Of a stretch of 15,432 bases of DNA, positions 1 through 7,250 are shown one piece after another (positions within the stretch are counted from its first letter, which is position 1; each line of letters starts with the position of its first letter). The notes beneath the pieces are model-generated. The model saw only the letters and a program-made list of their open reading frames with translations, did no database searches and was not told the DNA's origin. Both the position numbers and the translations under genes were made by a program. Source of the DNA: JBNJEM01 sp051745935 (GTDB lineage Bacteria; Planctomycetota; Planctomycetia; Pirellulales; Pirellulaceae); NCBI GenBank assembly GCA_051745935.1, contig JBNJEM010000109.1:1-15432 (forward strand), written 5' to 3'.

Positions 1-2
1 GA

Positions 3-80
3 CTGCCCGGGGATGCGACTCCCCCGAAGAAGCCCTTGGACGCCATGCACGTACTCCCGCACGACATTTTGGCGTACTAG
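3..80 (+). CDS. Possible C-terminal tail of a gene cut by the window edge
   Basis: The third forward frame is open from the window edge to a TAG at 78-80 and would encode about 25 residues ending HVLPHDILAY. It stops 17 bases before the ATG of the ABC ATPase and points the same way, so it could be the end of an upstream gene in the same operon. The stretch is too short to identify, and a second frame is also open here, so coding is not proven. Confidence 0.3.
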   Translation: MPGDATPPKKPLDAMHVLPHDILAY

Positions 81-97
81 CTTGGATACGGACGACA

Positions 98-1033
98 ATG
101 ACCACGGACTCAATCATACAAGCGGAACACATCTACAAGACGTTTGACGGTGTCACGGCGGTGGACGACCTCAATTTTTCCGTCGCGCCGGCGGACTGCT
201 TTGGGCTTCTGGGTCCGAACGGGGCGGGCAAGACAACCATGATGAAGATGATCTACGGTTTTTGCCAGCGTGACAACCGCCGCGAGTCGGTGCTGCGGGT
301 GTTGGGGTGCGATCCGCGGACGCATGAGCTGGGCATTAAATACCACTCCGGCGTCGTGCCGCAAGAGAACAATCTCGACGAAGAACTGGATGTGCGGCGG
401 AATCTGCTCGTGTATTCGAAGTTTTACGGAATCAAGACGAGGACGGCGGCCAAGCGCATCGATGCCCTGCTTGATTTCATGGAACTTGACGAGAAGCGTT
501 CGTCGAGAATCCGCGAGATCTCGGGTGGGATGAAGCGGCGGTTGGTCATAGCCCGGGCGCTGCTCAACAATCCCCGGTTGTTGATTCTGGACGAGCCGAC
601 CACGGGGCTCGATCCCCAGGTGCGCCATGTTATTTGGGACAAACTGCGGCAACTGCGGAGTCAGGGGATCACGATATTGCTGACGACGCACTACATGGAA
701 GAGGCGTTCCAGATCTGCAACCGGCTCTGTATCATGGATAATGGCCGTAAGGTGATGGAGGGCGAGCCGCGCGAGTTGGTGGACAAATCGATCGAGCGCT
801 ACGTGATGGAGATTGTTCGGAGGGAGGCCTGGGACGATCTGGGTGTCGACAACCTGCACCGGGAAATCCGGCACGACGAGTCGCATGAGGTGGTGTTCTT
901 GTTTGCCGACGAATTGGCACTGCTGAAGCAGGTTGCCGACCAACTTCGGCCTGGAGACTATCATCTACGGCAAGCCAATCTGGAGGACGTGTTTTTGTCA
1001 GCCACGGGAAGGGGGTTGAATGACCGGCAATAG
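98..1033 (+). CDS. ABC transporter ATP-binding protein, NodI/CcmA-like (ABC-2 type exporter)
   Basis: This is the 311-residue ATPase subunit of an ABC-2 exporter; it hydrolyses ATP in the cytoplasm to drive the permease encoded next. All motifs are visible: Walker A GPNGAGKTT at residues 39-47, Q-loop Gln89, signature ISGGM at 141-145 (a variant of LSGGQ common in this subfamily), Walker B LLILDEP at 161-167 followed by a GLDP D-loop, and the switch His198 in TTHYMEEA. The length and the C-terminal extension of about 90 residues fit the NodI/drug-export (DRA) group. A GGA a few bases before the ATG can serve as a weak ribosome-binding site. The gene overlaps the permease gene by 14 bases, implying translational coupling. 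The exported substrate cannot be read from the sequence; NodI is only a family resemblance and does not imply nodulation factor export. Confidence 0.93.
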   Translation: MTTDSIIQAEHIYKTFDGVTAVDDLNFSVAPADCFGLLGPNGAGKTTMMKMIYGFCQRDNRRESVLRVLGCDPRTHELGIKYHSGVVPQENNLDEELDVRRNLLVYSKFYGIKTRTAAKRIDALLDFMELDEKRSSRIREISGGMKRRLVIARALLNNPRLLILDEPTTGLDPQVRHVIWDKLRQLRSQGITILLTTHYMEEAFQICNRLCIMDNGRKVMEGEPRELVDKSIERYVMEIVRREAWDDLGVDNLHREIRHDESHEVVFLFADELALLKQVADQLRPGDYHLRQANLEDVFLSATGRGLNDRQ

Positions 1034-1805
1034 CCTCACCTATCCGCCTCTGCACTCGAGGCTATACAGCATCTGGTTCCGCCATTTCCGTGTGTATACC
1101 CGAAACCTGGTTAGCAACGGGCTCCCCCCTTTCCTGGAGCCTCTGATCTTCTTGGTCGGCATTGGTCTCGGGCTGGGCCAGTACATTGATCGCATGGAAG
1201 GCGTAAGCTACCTACCATATCTGGCTTCGGGACTGCTGGTGACCACGTCCATGTACACTGCGGCGTTTGAATGCAGCTTCGCCACTTTCATTCGTCTGGA
1301 GTTCGACAAGGTGTACGACGGCATGCTCGGCGCGTCGATCAGCGCCGAGGATCTAATCATCGGAGAGATACTCTGGGCCGGCACCAAAGGGTTTTTCTTT
1401 TCCCTCGCTGTTCTGGTGATTGTCGTGTCCTTTGGCATCCTACCGGTCGCAAGCACCCTGCCGGCGCCCATTGTCGGTTTTTTCACCGGCATCATGTTCG
1501 GGGCGTTTTCGTTGTTCATCACCAGTTTCGTCAAGACGATCAATCATTTCAATTTCTACATGACCGGGTTTCTCTCTCCCATGTTCTTCTTTTCAGGCGT
1601 GGTCTTTCCGCTGAACCGGTTGCCCGCGGTCGTTCGTCCTCTATCCGAAGTTCTGCCGCTCACTCACTCGGTGCGGTTGGTGCGTGATGTGTCGCTTTTC
1701 TCGTTTGACCTTCTGTCCCTCTGGTCAATTGCATACATCCTTCTTTTCATTGTGGTATTCGGCTATCTGGCCGTGGTGCGACTGAAGAAACGACTGATCA
1801 GCTGA
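1020..1805 (+). CDS. ABC-2 type transporter permease, NodJ-like
   Basis: This 261-residue integral membrane protein is the permease partner of the preceding ATPase. About six hydrophobic segments can be seen, starting near PPFLEPLIFLVGIGLGLG and ending with IAYILLFIVVFGYLAVV, followed by a short basic tail (RLKKRLIS). The segment FLSPMFFFSGVVFPLNRLP is typical of ABC-2 permeases (the region preceding the last helix), and the size matches NodJ/DrrB-type proteins. Its ATG lies inside the last codons of the ATPase gene, in another frame, with the GGGAAGGGGG run just upstream acting as a strong purine-rich ribosome-binding site. The two genes therefore form a compact exporter operon. Substrate unknown: lipid, polysaccharide and drug are all possible. 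Confidence 0.9.
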   Translation: MTGNSLTYPPLHSRLYSIWFRHFRVYTRNLVSNGLPPFLEPLIFLVGIGLGLGQYIDRMEGVSYLPYLASGLLVTTSMYTAAFECSFATFIRLEFDKVYDGMLGASISAEDLIIGEILWAGTKGFFFSLAVLVIVVSFGILPVASTLPAPIVGFFTGIMFGAFSLFITSFVKTINHFNFYMTGFLSPMFFFSGVVFPLNRLPAVVRPLSEVLPLTHSVRLVRDVSLFSFDLLSLWSIAYILLFIVVFGYLAVVRLKKRLIS

Positions 1806-1873
1806 GTAAGCATTTGAGATTCGGTCAGCGCAAGCGGCGGAGCGCGAACCCGGGCGTCGCGAGAAAGGACGAT

Positions 1874-1970
1874 GCCGAGTTTAACAGCGTGTGCCGCCAT
1901 ATTGGACGTCATGCCATCGAGCATGTCCCGTCCGACGCGTCTAAAGGCCCGTGGCATATTTGAACTCGGC
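1874..1970. repeat. Imperfect inverted repeat between convergent genes
   Basis: GCCGAGTTTAA (1874-1884) and TTGAACTCGGC (1960-1970) are inverted copies with one difference (a G-U pair if transcribed), separated by 75 bases. They lie in the 181-base gap between the convergent exporter and hydrolase genes. This could be a long-range stem helping termination or the ends of a small degenerate element. No T-run follows and no ORF lies inside that I can support. Confidence 0.35.
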
Positions 1971-1986
1971 CTCTTGTAACGTAGTG

Positions 1987-3354
1987 CTAGAGCGCAACCG
2001 CTTTGGCCACTTCTTCAAAGGCTGGAAAGATGATTCTTCCCCAGTTGATGTTGGGATCATCCCACTCACTGGCGAATCGGGCGATGACGATATCGTATTT
2101 CGGGTGAATGTAGCAGATCTGCCCGTATGCCCCCCCGGCATAGTACGCTCCCTCGGATTCTCCCACAATCCAGTACTGGTTCCGATAAGCTGTTTTTGAA
2201 ACAAGTGAATCCTTGGACAAAAAGGAGTCTTTCTTGATCATTTTGTGATTATGGTTGTGTTGCGTGTCGTCCAGCCATTTTTTCGGAAGTATTTTCCGCC
2301 CGCGCCAATTCCCGTTTCGGAGATGCATTTGTCCCCAACGCGCCAAGTCTCGTAGCGTCACGGATATGCCAGCGTTAGGAACTGTTTCGCCAGCTATGTC
2401 ACAGATGATATACGCGTCCTGCTCGGCGCCTAGTTTGGACCAAATGTATTGACTGATCAGATCGGCGAATCTGACGCCGGAAACGCGTTCGCACGCCCAA
2501 GCAAGTACTGCCGTGTCAGCGCACTTGTAGTAGAACATGGAACCGTGGTCGCGGGATTGTCGCAATGTCCCGATGAAACTACATTGACCTGCCAACACAT
2601 CTTCGTTGGGCAATTTCCGAAAAACTCCTGCTGCTCGGAAGTGCTTTCCGGCCTCCGAGTCATTCAACGCGAGATTGAGGTCACCGTATTCATATTTCAC
2701 TCCAGATTGCATGTCCAGGAGGTGTCGAATCGTGGCCCCCTGATAACCACTTGTCCTTAATTCAGGTACATGCCGAATAACAAAGTCATCAGGATGGAGT
2801 TTACCCTCTTCGATTAGGTTGAATACGACACCAACGGAGATTGATTTGCTGGCGGACCAAAGGTGATGTAGTGATGATGGATTCATGCCATTGAAGTATT
2901 GTTCAGTAATAATTCGCCCTTTGTGCAGCACCAAGAAGGCGTCCGTAAAACTCGCCCGAAGAAGCTCTTCCAAGGGCACTCTATTGTTTTCGCCAAATGT
3001 GACGGGAATCTTATTGAGGTTGCGTGTGGCCACGGGAAGTGCGCTGGTCGTACCACTGCCTCGGGAAATATTCTGAGTTGTGCACAGTTCTCGCATATGC
3101 TGGTGCGCCCATGCGCGACGTGCCTGTGACTCGTAAATTGACTCTGGTCGCACAACCTGTTTCGGGTCTGGTGGAAACCCGGTCATTAGTTCGGTCGTGA
3201 ACGGTTCAACCATCACGTGCTCGTTGGATTGTCGGTTGTTATCATCATTCCTATTATCGCGGTGTTGCTGGGAACTAGTGGCTGGGGTGACGCCGCATGT
3301 TGCTGCTGCTACTGTTCCGGATAAGGTGCTCAGGAATTGTCTTCGCCTCAACAT
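1987..3354 (-). CDS. Tat-exported serine hydrolase, beta-lactamase / 6-aminohexanoate-dimer hydrolase-like fold
   Basis: A 455-residue protein of the class C beta-lactamase/penicillin-binding-protein-like family (NylB/EstB type), which hydrolyses amides or esters through an acyl-serine. The N-terminus MLRRRQFLSTL followed by a small-residue stretch is a twin-arginine export signal, so the enzyme should act outside the cytoplasm. The nucleophile motif SASK (Ser167-x-x-Lys170) sits in LWSASKSISVG. The second motif, normally Y-x-N or the NylB-like Tyr, is FYYKCADTAVLAW, giving Tyr276-Lys-Cys. GGAYGQICYIHP near the C-terminus matches the third conserved block with its GGQ-like turn. GGGAG, six to ten bases before the ATG on this strand, is a good ribosome-binding site. 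The gene is isolated and convergent with the exporter. True substrate unknown; a resistance beta-lactamase is unlikely. Confidence 0.88.
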   Translation of the reverse strand: MLRRRQFLSTLSGTVAAATCGVTPATSSQQHRDNRNDDNNRQSNEHVMVEPFTTELMTGFPPDPKQVVRPESIYESQARRAWAHQHMRELCTTQNISRGSGTTSALPVATRNLNKIPVTFGENNRVPLEELLRASFTDAFLVLHKGRIITEQYFNGMNPSSLHHLWSASKSISVGVVFNLIEEGKLHPDDFVIRHVPELRTSGYQGATIRHLLDMQSGVKYEYGDLNLALNDSEAGKHFRAAGVFRKLPNEDVLAGQCSFIGTLRQSRDHGSMFYYKCADTAVLAWACERVSGVRFADLISQYIWSKLGAEQDAYIICDIAGETVPNAGISVTLRDLARWGQMHLRNGNWRGRKILPKKWLDDTQHNHNHKMIKKDSFLSKDSLVSKTAYRNQYWIVGESEGAYYAGGAYGQICYIHPKYDIVIARFASEWDDPNINWGRIIFPAFEEVAKAVAL

Positions 3355-3974
3355 TTCAGACTCCCGTCGTGATCGGAATTGAAATCAAATACTGCTTATC
3401 GCCAGTTTCTTCTGGCAGTTGGCCAAATCGCTGGGTATTGTGACAAGAATCGGATACGCATGCAACTGTACTATCCAGGGCACACGCTGGAGTAGGAACG
3501 TCGCGTTCTTTCTGGGATGTTGTTCCAATTCCACCATGGTTGTTCTTTTGAGCAGCTGTCTGTTCGCCATGTGGCGGGCATGCCATTCTGATATGCTCAA
3601 AAGCGGCAAGACGCTGTCGATTCATTCGCCAGCAGGCGACTCACGCCAATCAGTGTGCGCATCTTCTTGCTTGAAAATCCCCGACACGTTCGCCGTATGG
3701 AGCAGACGGCTCGTTTCGTTGGTGTAAAGTGCCTGCGATATGGCTCCGCGTGCCGGCCGTTCCCCGGCTCTACAATTGCCAGTTGGATTTTCGGTTCCGT
3801 TGATGTTGTCGCGGAACGCCCTTTGTCAGATCATAAGCCCGCTGAAAATCGCTGTCCGCGATCGGGACAACGGACGGCGGCTTGCTCGCTCCACGGGACC
3901 TTGCTTAACCCCTCATGGGCCGTAATATCCTTTATTCAGTTCGCTAAAAAGTTACGAAAATCCCTAAGATCACG
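3355..3974. other. Intergenic stretch without supportable genes
   Basis: Several overlapping frames are open here on both strands, but none has a convincing start, composition or recognisable family. One minus-strand ORF (3356-3625) ends directly before the hydrolase start and lacks a ribosome-binding site. The promoter of the minus-strand hydrolase should lie in the low-numbered part, but I could not assign -35/-10 boxes with confidence. Confidence 0.5.
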
Positions 3975-4170
3975 TGAAAGACTCCGCGTAGTCTGGGCGT
4001 TAAACCTGGTGGGAATCCGTCTCGAAAGGTTGTACAACGGGATATGGAACCCGTCGGCGTGTTACTTTCGTTGGGCTCGAAGGCCGGTTGCGGAGCCTTG
4101 TCAAGAGAGGCTCTCAGGACGCGGTTCGGGCCCCAGAGGTGACTTGCGTCTGTTTTCGTGCCACGCCGCC
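3975..4170 (+). other. Cluster of small hairpins, candidate structured RNA of unknown type
   Basis: In about 140 bases several perfect short stems follow each other: AGACT/AGTCT (3979-3983 with 3990-3994, 6-base loop), AACCT/AGGTT (4003-4007 with 4027-4031), ACGGG/CCCGT (4037-4041 with 4050-4054) and GAGCC/GGCTC (4093-4097 with 4109-4113). An alternative pairing, GAGCC at 4093-4097 with GGTTC at 4123-4127, spans 35 bases and vaguely resembles a degenerate group II intron domain V. The orientation is assumed. This could be a decayed ribozyme, a regulatory RNA or chance; no Rfam family is recognised. Confidence 0.25.
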
Positions 4171-4188
4171 GTGGGGAGGGGGGGTAAG

Positions 4189-4401
4189 ATGACGCTTCGG
4201 TCAGAGTGCCTTGACGAGGCACGCATTTGGGATGTATCAAGTTTACTTGAGCGAGAGATCACGAATGCCTCGGGGGAAGTCCAACCATGCCTCATGTTTT
4301 CGGGTCCATTCGATATCGATGGCGAACGTGTCGCATGCCTTGATAACTCGAGGCGGGGTTGGTATTCGGATACGTTTGTCGACGATAACTCGCGTTTCTG
4401 A
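4189..4401 (+). CDS. Doubtful small ORF upstream of the DUF1579-like gene
   Basis: An ATG preceded by a very purine-rich GGGGAGGGGGGGTAAG opens a 70-residue frame that ends 15 bases before the next start. The product is acidic (about 20 percent Asp plus Glu), without a signal peptide, membrane segment or any family I recognise. In its favour are the apparent ribosome-binding site and tight spacing to the next gene. Against it, codon use is unremarkable, the minus strand is also open over the same bases, and the frame extends far upstream through what looks like non-coding DNA. It may be a gene remnant. Confidence 0.25.
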   Translation: MTLRSECLDEARIWDVSSLLEREITNASGEVQPCLMFSGPFDIDGERVACLDNSRRGWYSDTFVDDNSRF

Positions 4402-4416
4402 CAGGAGACCAGAATA

Positions 4417-5364
4417 ATGAAGAAACTGTTTGTGGTCGGAATTGTTTTGTCATTGCTGTTCACTGGTGTGCCGCGAGCTGAAGAGGCGGGCGACAAGACT
4501 GAGCCTCAACTGCGCGAGCTCGACTATTTCGCCGGCAACTGGTTGCGGGACGTCCATCTGAAACGGCACGGTGAAGCGGAGGAGAAGTTTACCGTCCGCA
4601 ATGAGATCCAGTGGATACTTGGCGGGCGGTTCCTTCGGGCACAAGAGTTCGACCTAAGGGACGAGGGATGTGGCCAGCGACTTCACCTGGCGCTAATCGG
4701 ATGGAATGACGAACAAGAGGCTATTACGGCTTGGGGATTTTGGGCTCCAGGAGTTGGACCTCATGAACAGGTGGTCTACGAAAAGACTGATACGGGCTGG
4801 CTCGTCACGCGCGAAGGCCTCCGAGGTGAGATTACCATTGAGGGTAAGGACAAGTACACGTACGAGGCCGAGTGGGAGTCGAAGAGCGGCAAGAAAAACC
4901 ACTGGGGCTTCACGGCGCGTCGGATCAAGCCACCGACGCGACAGGAGGTGAAAGAATGGCTGGAATATCTGGAGGGTACGTGGAAGAGACAGTGGTCCGG
5001 GCCCATCAAGCTGGCTGACTCCGAATACCATCGCCGGCCCATAGAAGACGGAATGGCGCTTCTGACGGAGTTTTCCGAGGCAAAAGAAACGCAAACCGAG
5101 ATCGTGGGCTGGCAACCGGATTCGCGGATACTACTGGCAACCGGATATGGCTCGGATGGTCGCGCGTATGAAGTTCGCTTCAACGAGTTCGGCGATGACT
5201 ATCTGCGCGGACCCTTCACTGGCCGGCTACCCGACGATACGGAGTACGAAGGGGTGATTACGCTAAAGCGGATCGATGCTGACCACCACAGGTTCACAAT
5301 GCACATCCTGATGGAGGGGAAAACGGTTGAACTGACCACGGAGGACGTCCGAAAAGTCGAATGA
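4417..5364 (+). CDS. Secreted protein with two tandem DUF1579-like beta-barrel domains
   Basis: A 315-residue protein with a clear Sec signal peptide (MKK, hydrophobic FVVGIVLSLLFTG, likely cleavage after PRA near residue 21). The mature part shows an internal duplication: LDYFAGNW at residues 35-42 and LEYLEGTW at 181-188 open two similar domains of about 130-150 residues, each continuing with IGW/VGW (near residues 92-95 and in the second half) and alternating polar/hydrophobic strands. This pattern fits DUF1579/nitrobindin-like calycin barrels, which often bind small hydrophobic ligands; planctomycetes have many such secreted proteins. AGGAG at 4402-4406 is a good ribosome-binding site for this ATG. 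It appears to be a single gene, followed at once by a GC-rich hairpin. No catalytic residues can be named, and ligand binding is inferred from family only. Confidence 0.75.
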   Translation: MKKLFVVGIVLSLLFTGVPRAEEAGDKTEPQLRELDYFAGNWLRDVHLKRHGEAEEKFTVRNEIQWILGGRFLRAQEFDLRDEGCGQRLHLALIGWNDEQEAITAWGFWAPGVGPHEQVVYEKTDTGWLVTREGLRGEITIEGKDKYTYEAEWESKSGKKNHWGFTARRIKPPTRQEVKEWLEYLEGTWKRQWSGPIKLADSEYHRRPIEDGMALLTEFSEAKETQTEIVGWQPDSRILLATGYGSDGRAYEVRFNEFGDDYLRGPFTGRLPDDTEYEGVITLKRIDADHHRFTMHILMEGKTVELTTEDVRKVE

Positions 5365-5383
5365 GCGGGCCCGGATCGCCCGC
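5365..5383 (+). terminator. GC-rich hairpin directly after the stop codon
   Basis: GCGGGC (5365-5370) pairs perfectly with GCCCGC (5378-5383) around a seven-base loop, starting at the base after the TGA of the DUF1579-like gene. The position suggests transcription termination or mRNA 3' end protection. There is no T-run, so it is not a canonical intrinsic terminator. Confidence 0.35.
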
Positions 5384-6180
5384 CGCGGTATCACTTCGCG
5401 ACGGGCCATGTGAAATCCCTTTTCCACGGCTCTAACTCATCGTGGATCGCTGTGCTGGCGCTGGCGCTAAGAAAGTCTGACCTAGATCGGTACAATGTCC
5501 GTACTCGTGGCGGACCGTGAGTGTTCTGTTAGGGCCCTCTGCAAAACACGTGAGATTCCGTGAAAAACCTTTCCGACGCGGGGCGTTATACCTGTTGGAA
5601 CCGTTCTACTCCGGAAAGCTGAAGTGTTACCAAATTCCAACCGTTTCATCAGCCCGCCCAATGTCTTCTGGTGGCACGATACCTCGGTTTTGGGGCGGTG
5701 AACGGCGGTCCATGCGGATGAGTAGGCCCTGTGTCGGCTCGGGATATCCTTTACAGTTGACTGGTCGGTAGGCTACCTTCGGTAAGAGGTGGTAATGCAT
5801 AGAGTTTCTGGTTGTGCCGGCAGTAAGGCTTGGAGGATGGGGTAGCCGACAGGAGGCGTGGCAGCCGGGTTCAAGTTCAGGGACGGGCAAACTGGGCTTT
5901 CGCGATGAGCTACGCTCTAGAGGTGGCCTTCTGTTTCCGGTACCGGATGTGTTGCAAGCAGGTGGAATCGACAGTGGCAAAGAAGCGTGAAACGGAACGG
6001 GAAGAGGATCGAGCCACCAGTTCGACCAACGGGAGGACGGCTTGCGTGGGGCAGCTTTCCACCCGGAAAAATGCAACGGCCTGTAATATACTTCCTTTGC
6101 TATTCCAAAGTGATTTGGATTTCGGGCAGCATGACTAGTTTTGATATAAGGGCTTAACAGGTCCAAGCCGGGAAAAGATT
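5384..6180. other. Long gap without recognisable genes
   Basis: About 800 bases with no supportable gene. Forward frames are short; a minus-strand frame of 179 codons (5627-6166) has no ribosome-binding site and gives a Pro/Ser/Arg-rich translation with no domain. Visible details are a CCGGTACCGG palindrome near 5938-5947 and a GTGTT/AACAC stem around 5520-5548 enclosing GGGCCC. This could be decayed coding DNA or untranslated regions. Confidence 0.5.
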
Positions 6181-6531
6181 ATGCCGGATAAGGTGACACA
6201 AGCGAGCACGGAACTTCGCGCCCGGATCGCCCGGTCGCGTTGCCGGTTCGATCGGCAGCTGTTTCAGTGGGCGGACGACACGTTTTGGTTCAGACGGGCA
6301 GCCGGGATGATTCGTTCATCGCGGACACGCCACTGGGGGCTTGGTCTCGGGGCTGCCTATTTGATTGCGCGCTGGGTTGGACGTTCGACGGCTGAACGGC
6401 AGGAGAGCAGCTCTGCCTCGACCGCCTGGATTTCTGCCTTCTTGGATCGATGTGGACGCTATTTGCGGGTGTTGGCTTGGAAAGCCCGTCGCGCTTCGCG
6501 ACACGCTCCCGCGGAGAGTAGCAATGAGTGA
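6181..6531 (+). CDS. Small basic membrane-associated protein, hypothetical
   Basis: A 116-residue, strongly basic protein with many Arg residues. A basic N-terminal helix of about 45 residues precedes one short hydrophobic segment (WGLGLGAAYLIARWVG, about residues 52-67), followed by a polar, Arg-rich tail. No enzyme motif is visible. It overlaps the next gene by 8 bases, so the two are very likely co-translated. The organisation of a small single-helix protein next to a two-helix holin/YqjE-like protein resembles the yqjD-yqjE-yqjK type of envelope-stress clusters, but sequence similarity to these is too weak for me to name it. GGGAAAAGATT before the ATG is an acceptable ribosome-binding site. 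Function unknown. Confidence 0.6.
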   Translation: MPDKVTQASTELRARIARSRCRFDRQLFQWADDTFWFRRAAGMIRSSRTRHWGLGLGAAYLIARWVGRSTAERQESSSASTAWISAFLDRCGRYLRVLAWKARRASRHAPAESSNE

Positions 6532-6958
6532 TGCGCGAGACGCGGAATCTCCCGTGTGGATTCAACGACTTCGGGCGATGGCGGGCGAGCTGGGGCGGAT
6601 GGTCCATCTGCGCCGCGAGTTGGCGGAACTGGAACTCCATCACGACTATCGCAACATCCGACGATTGGCGGTGGTCGGCGGGCTGGGCCTTGGCTTCGTA
6701 TTGATCGGCCTGTCATTACTCTCTTCGGCGGCCGCGCACAAGCTGGCTGCCGTAACCGATGTCAGCGCTCAAGGATGGATGACCGGTCTCGGTTTGGTCC
6801 TGATTCTACCCGGTATTTGCATTCTTGCTCTCGGTATCAAAAAATTCCGTGCCGACCTCCGCTTGTTCCGCGGCACTGTGGCCGAACTGCGCGAAGACGT
6901 GGCGTGGCTGCGTGAGTGGATGCAACAGGCGGATTCAAGGGGCGATGAGGAATCGTAA
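6524..6958 (+). CDS. Holin superfamily III / YqjE-like small membrane protein
   Basis: A 144-residue protein with two hydrophobic segments (about residues 48-70, around GLGLGFVLIGLSLLSSA, and 86-105, around GLGLVLILPGICILALG), flanked by a charged N-terminal amphipathic helix rich in Glu/Arg/Leu and a C-terminal helix ending ELREDVAWLREWM. This layout matches PF07332-like putative actinobacterial holin X / YqjE proteins, which are not proven lysis holins in most bacteria. An in-frame ATG exists at 6365, but I chose 6524 because it overlaps the previous stop by 8 bases and is preceded by GCGGAGAG, and because the extra residues from the longer version would lie entirely over the other gene. 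Likely role: inner-membrane or envelope protein; not certain. Confidence 0.65.
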   Translation: MSDARDAESPVWIQRLRAMAGELGRMVHLRRELAELELHHDYRNIRRLAVVGGLGLGFVLIGLSLLSSAAAHKLAAVTDVSAQGWMTGLGLVLILPGICILALGIKKFRADLRLFRGTVAELREDVAWLREWMQQADSRGDEES

Positions 6959-7165
6959 CGCCGACGGTTGGAATCAACGCAACCATTGCATCGGCGGGAA
7001 TCGGTCTGCTGCGAGCAGCCGAAGTGGTTGATGGACCGGCTTGGCGGGGCATGGCCCAGCGCCAGTTGGACTGGGGCGGCGGCAAGAATCCCTACCGCGC
7101 GAGCACGATCGAGGGCGTCGGCTACAGTCATCCACCGCGGTTCGTGAATTCCGTGGAATTCCATC
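6959..7165 (+). pseudogene. C-terminal fragment of a GH9-like glycoside hydrolase
   Basis: One forward frame (codon phase of 7024) is open directly after the previous stop and reads like the end of a GH9-type (cellulase family 9) catalytic domain: LLRAAEVVDGPAWRGMAQ, then QLDW followed by GGGKNPYRASTIEGVGYSH and PPRFVNSVEFH. GH9 enzymes typically have QLDWILGxNPxGxSxxxGxG here, so IVG/ILG has become GGG. There is no start codon with a ribosome-binding site and all upstream catalytic regions are missing. Similarity stops near 7165, where the sequence turns into Arg-rich noise. The family call rests on this one motif, so another (alpha/alpha)6 glycosidase remains possible. Confidence 0.45.
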
Positions 7166-7204
7166 TTTCGGGCGTGGCACTCTTACGCGGTCGCTTGCCC
7201 TTCC

Positions 7205-7250
7205 GGTCCTCCGCGCGGCGGCGGAAGCGGTAAGGTGTTGTCGGAGGACC
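7205..7250. repeat. Perfect 9-bp inverted repeat at the junction of two pseudogene fragments
   Basis: GGTCCTCCG (7205-7213) and CGGAGGACC (7242-7250) are perfect inverted copies with 28 bases between them. They lie exactly between the point where the glycosidase-like fragment loses similarity (about 7165) and where oxidoreductase similarity begins (about 7257). This may be a scar of the rearrangement that joined the fragments, or a hairpin. Confidence 0.5.

Noticed and set aside
110..964. 284-codon minus-strand ORF
   Set aside because: It is the antisense shadow of the ABC ATPase gene, which has all its motifs in the forward frame.
3356..3625. 89-codon minus-strand ORF ending just before the hydrolase start
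   Set aside because: The tight spacing is tempting, but there is no ribosome-binding site, no family resemblance, and another frame is equally open. Most likely it is the hydrolase upstream region.
4000..4060. Cobalamin riboswitch-like motif (GGTGGGAATCCG)
   Set aside because: Only this short piece matches; the conserved B12-box and the remaining core elements are absent, and the downstream gene has no link to cobalamin.
3655..4401. 248-codon forward ORF
   Set aside because: Its translation is Arg/Cys/Ser-rich without domains, it has no ribosome-binding site and it runs through the hairpin cluster. Only the last 70 codons were kept, as a doubtful small ORF.
5866..5890. tRNA T-arm-like GGGTTCAAGTTC
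   Set aside because: The flanking bases do not form the five-base-pair T stem, and no matching D arm, anticodon arm or acceptor stem is visible.
6115..6150. Possible sigma-70 promoter (TTGGAT ... GATATA) before the small membrane-protein pair
   Set aside because: The spacing between the boxes is 22 bases or more, well outside the normal 16-19.
5627..6166. 179-codon minus-strand ORF
   Set aside because: Pro/Ser/Arg-rich translation with no recognisable domain, no ribosome-binding site and no operon context; typical of an accidental frame in GC-rich DNA.
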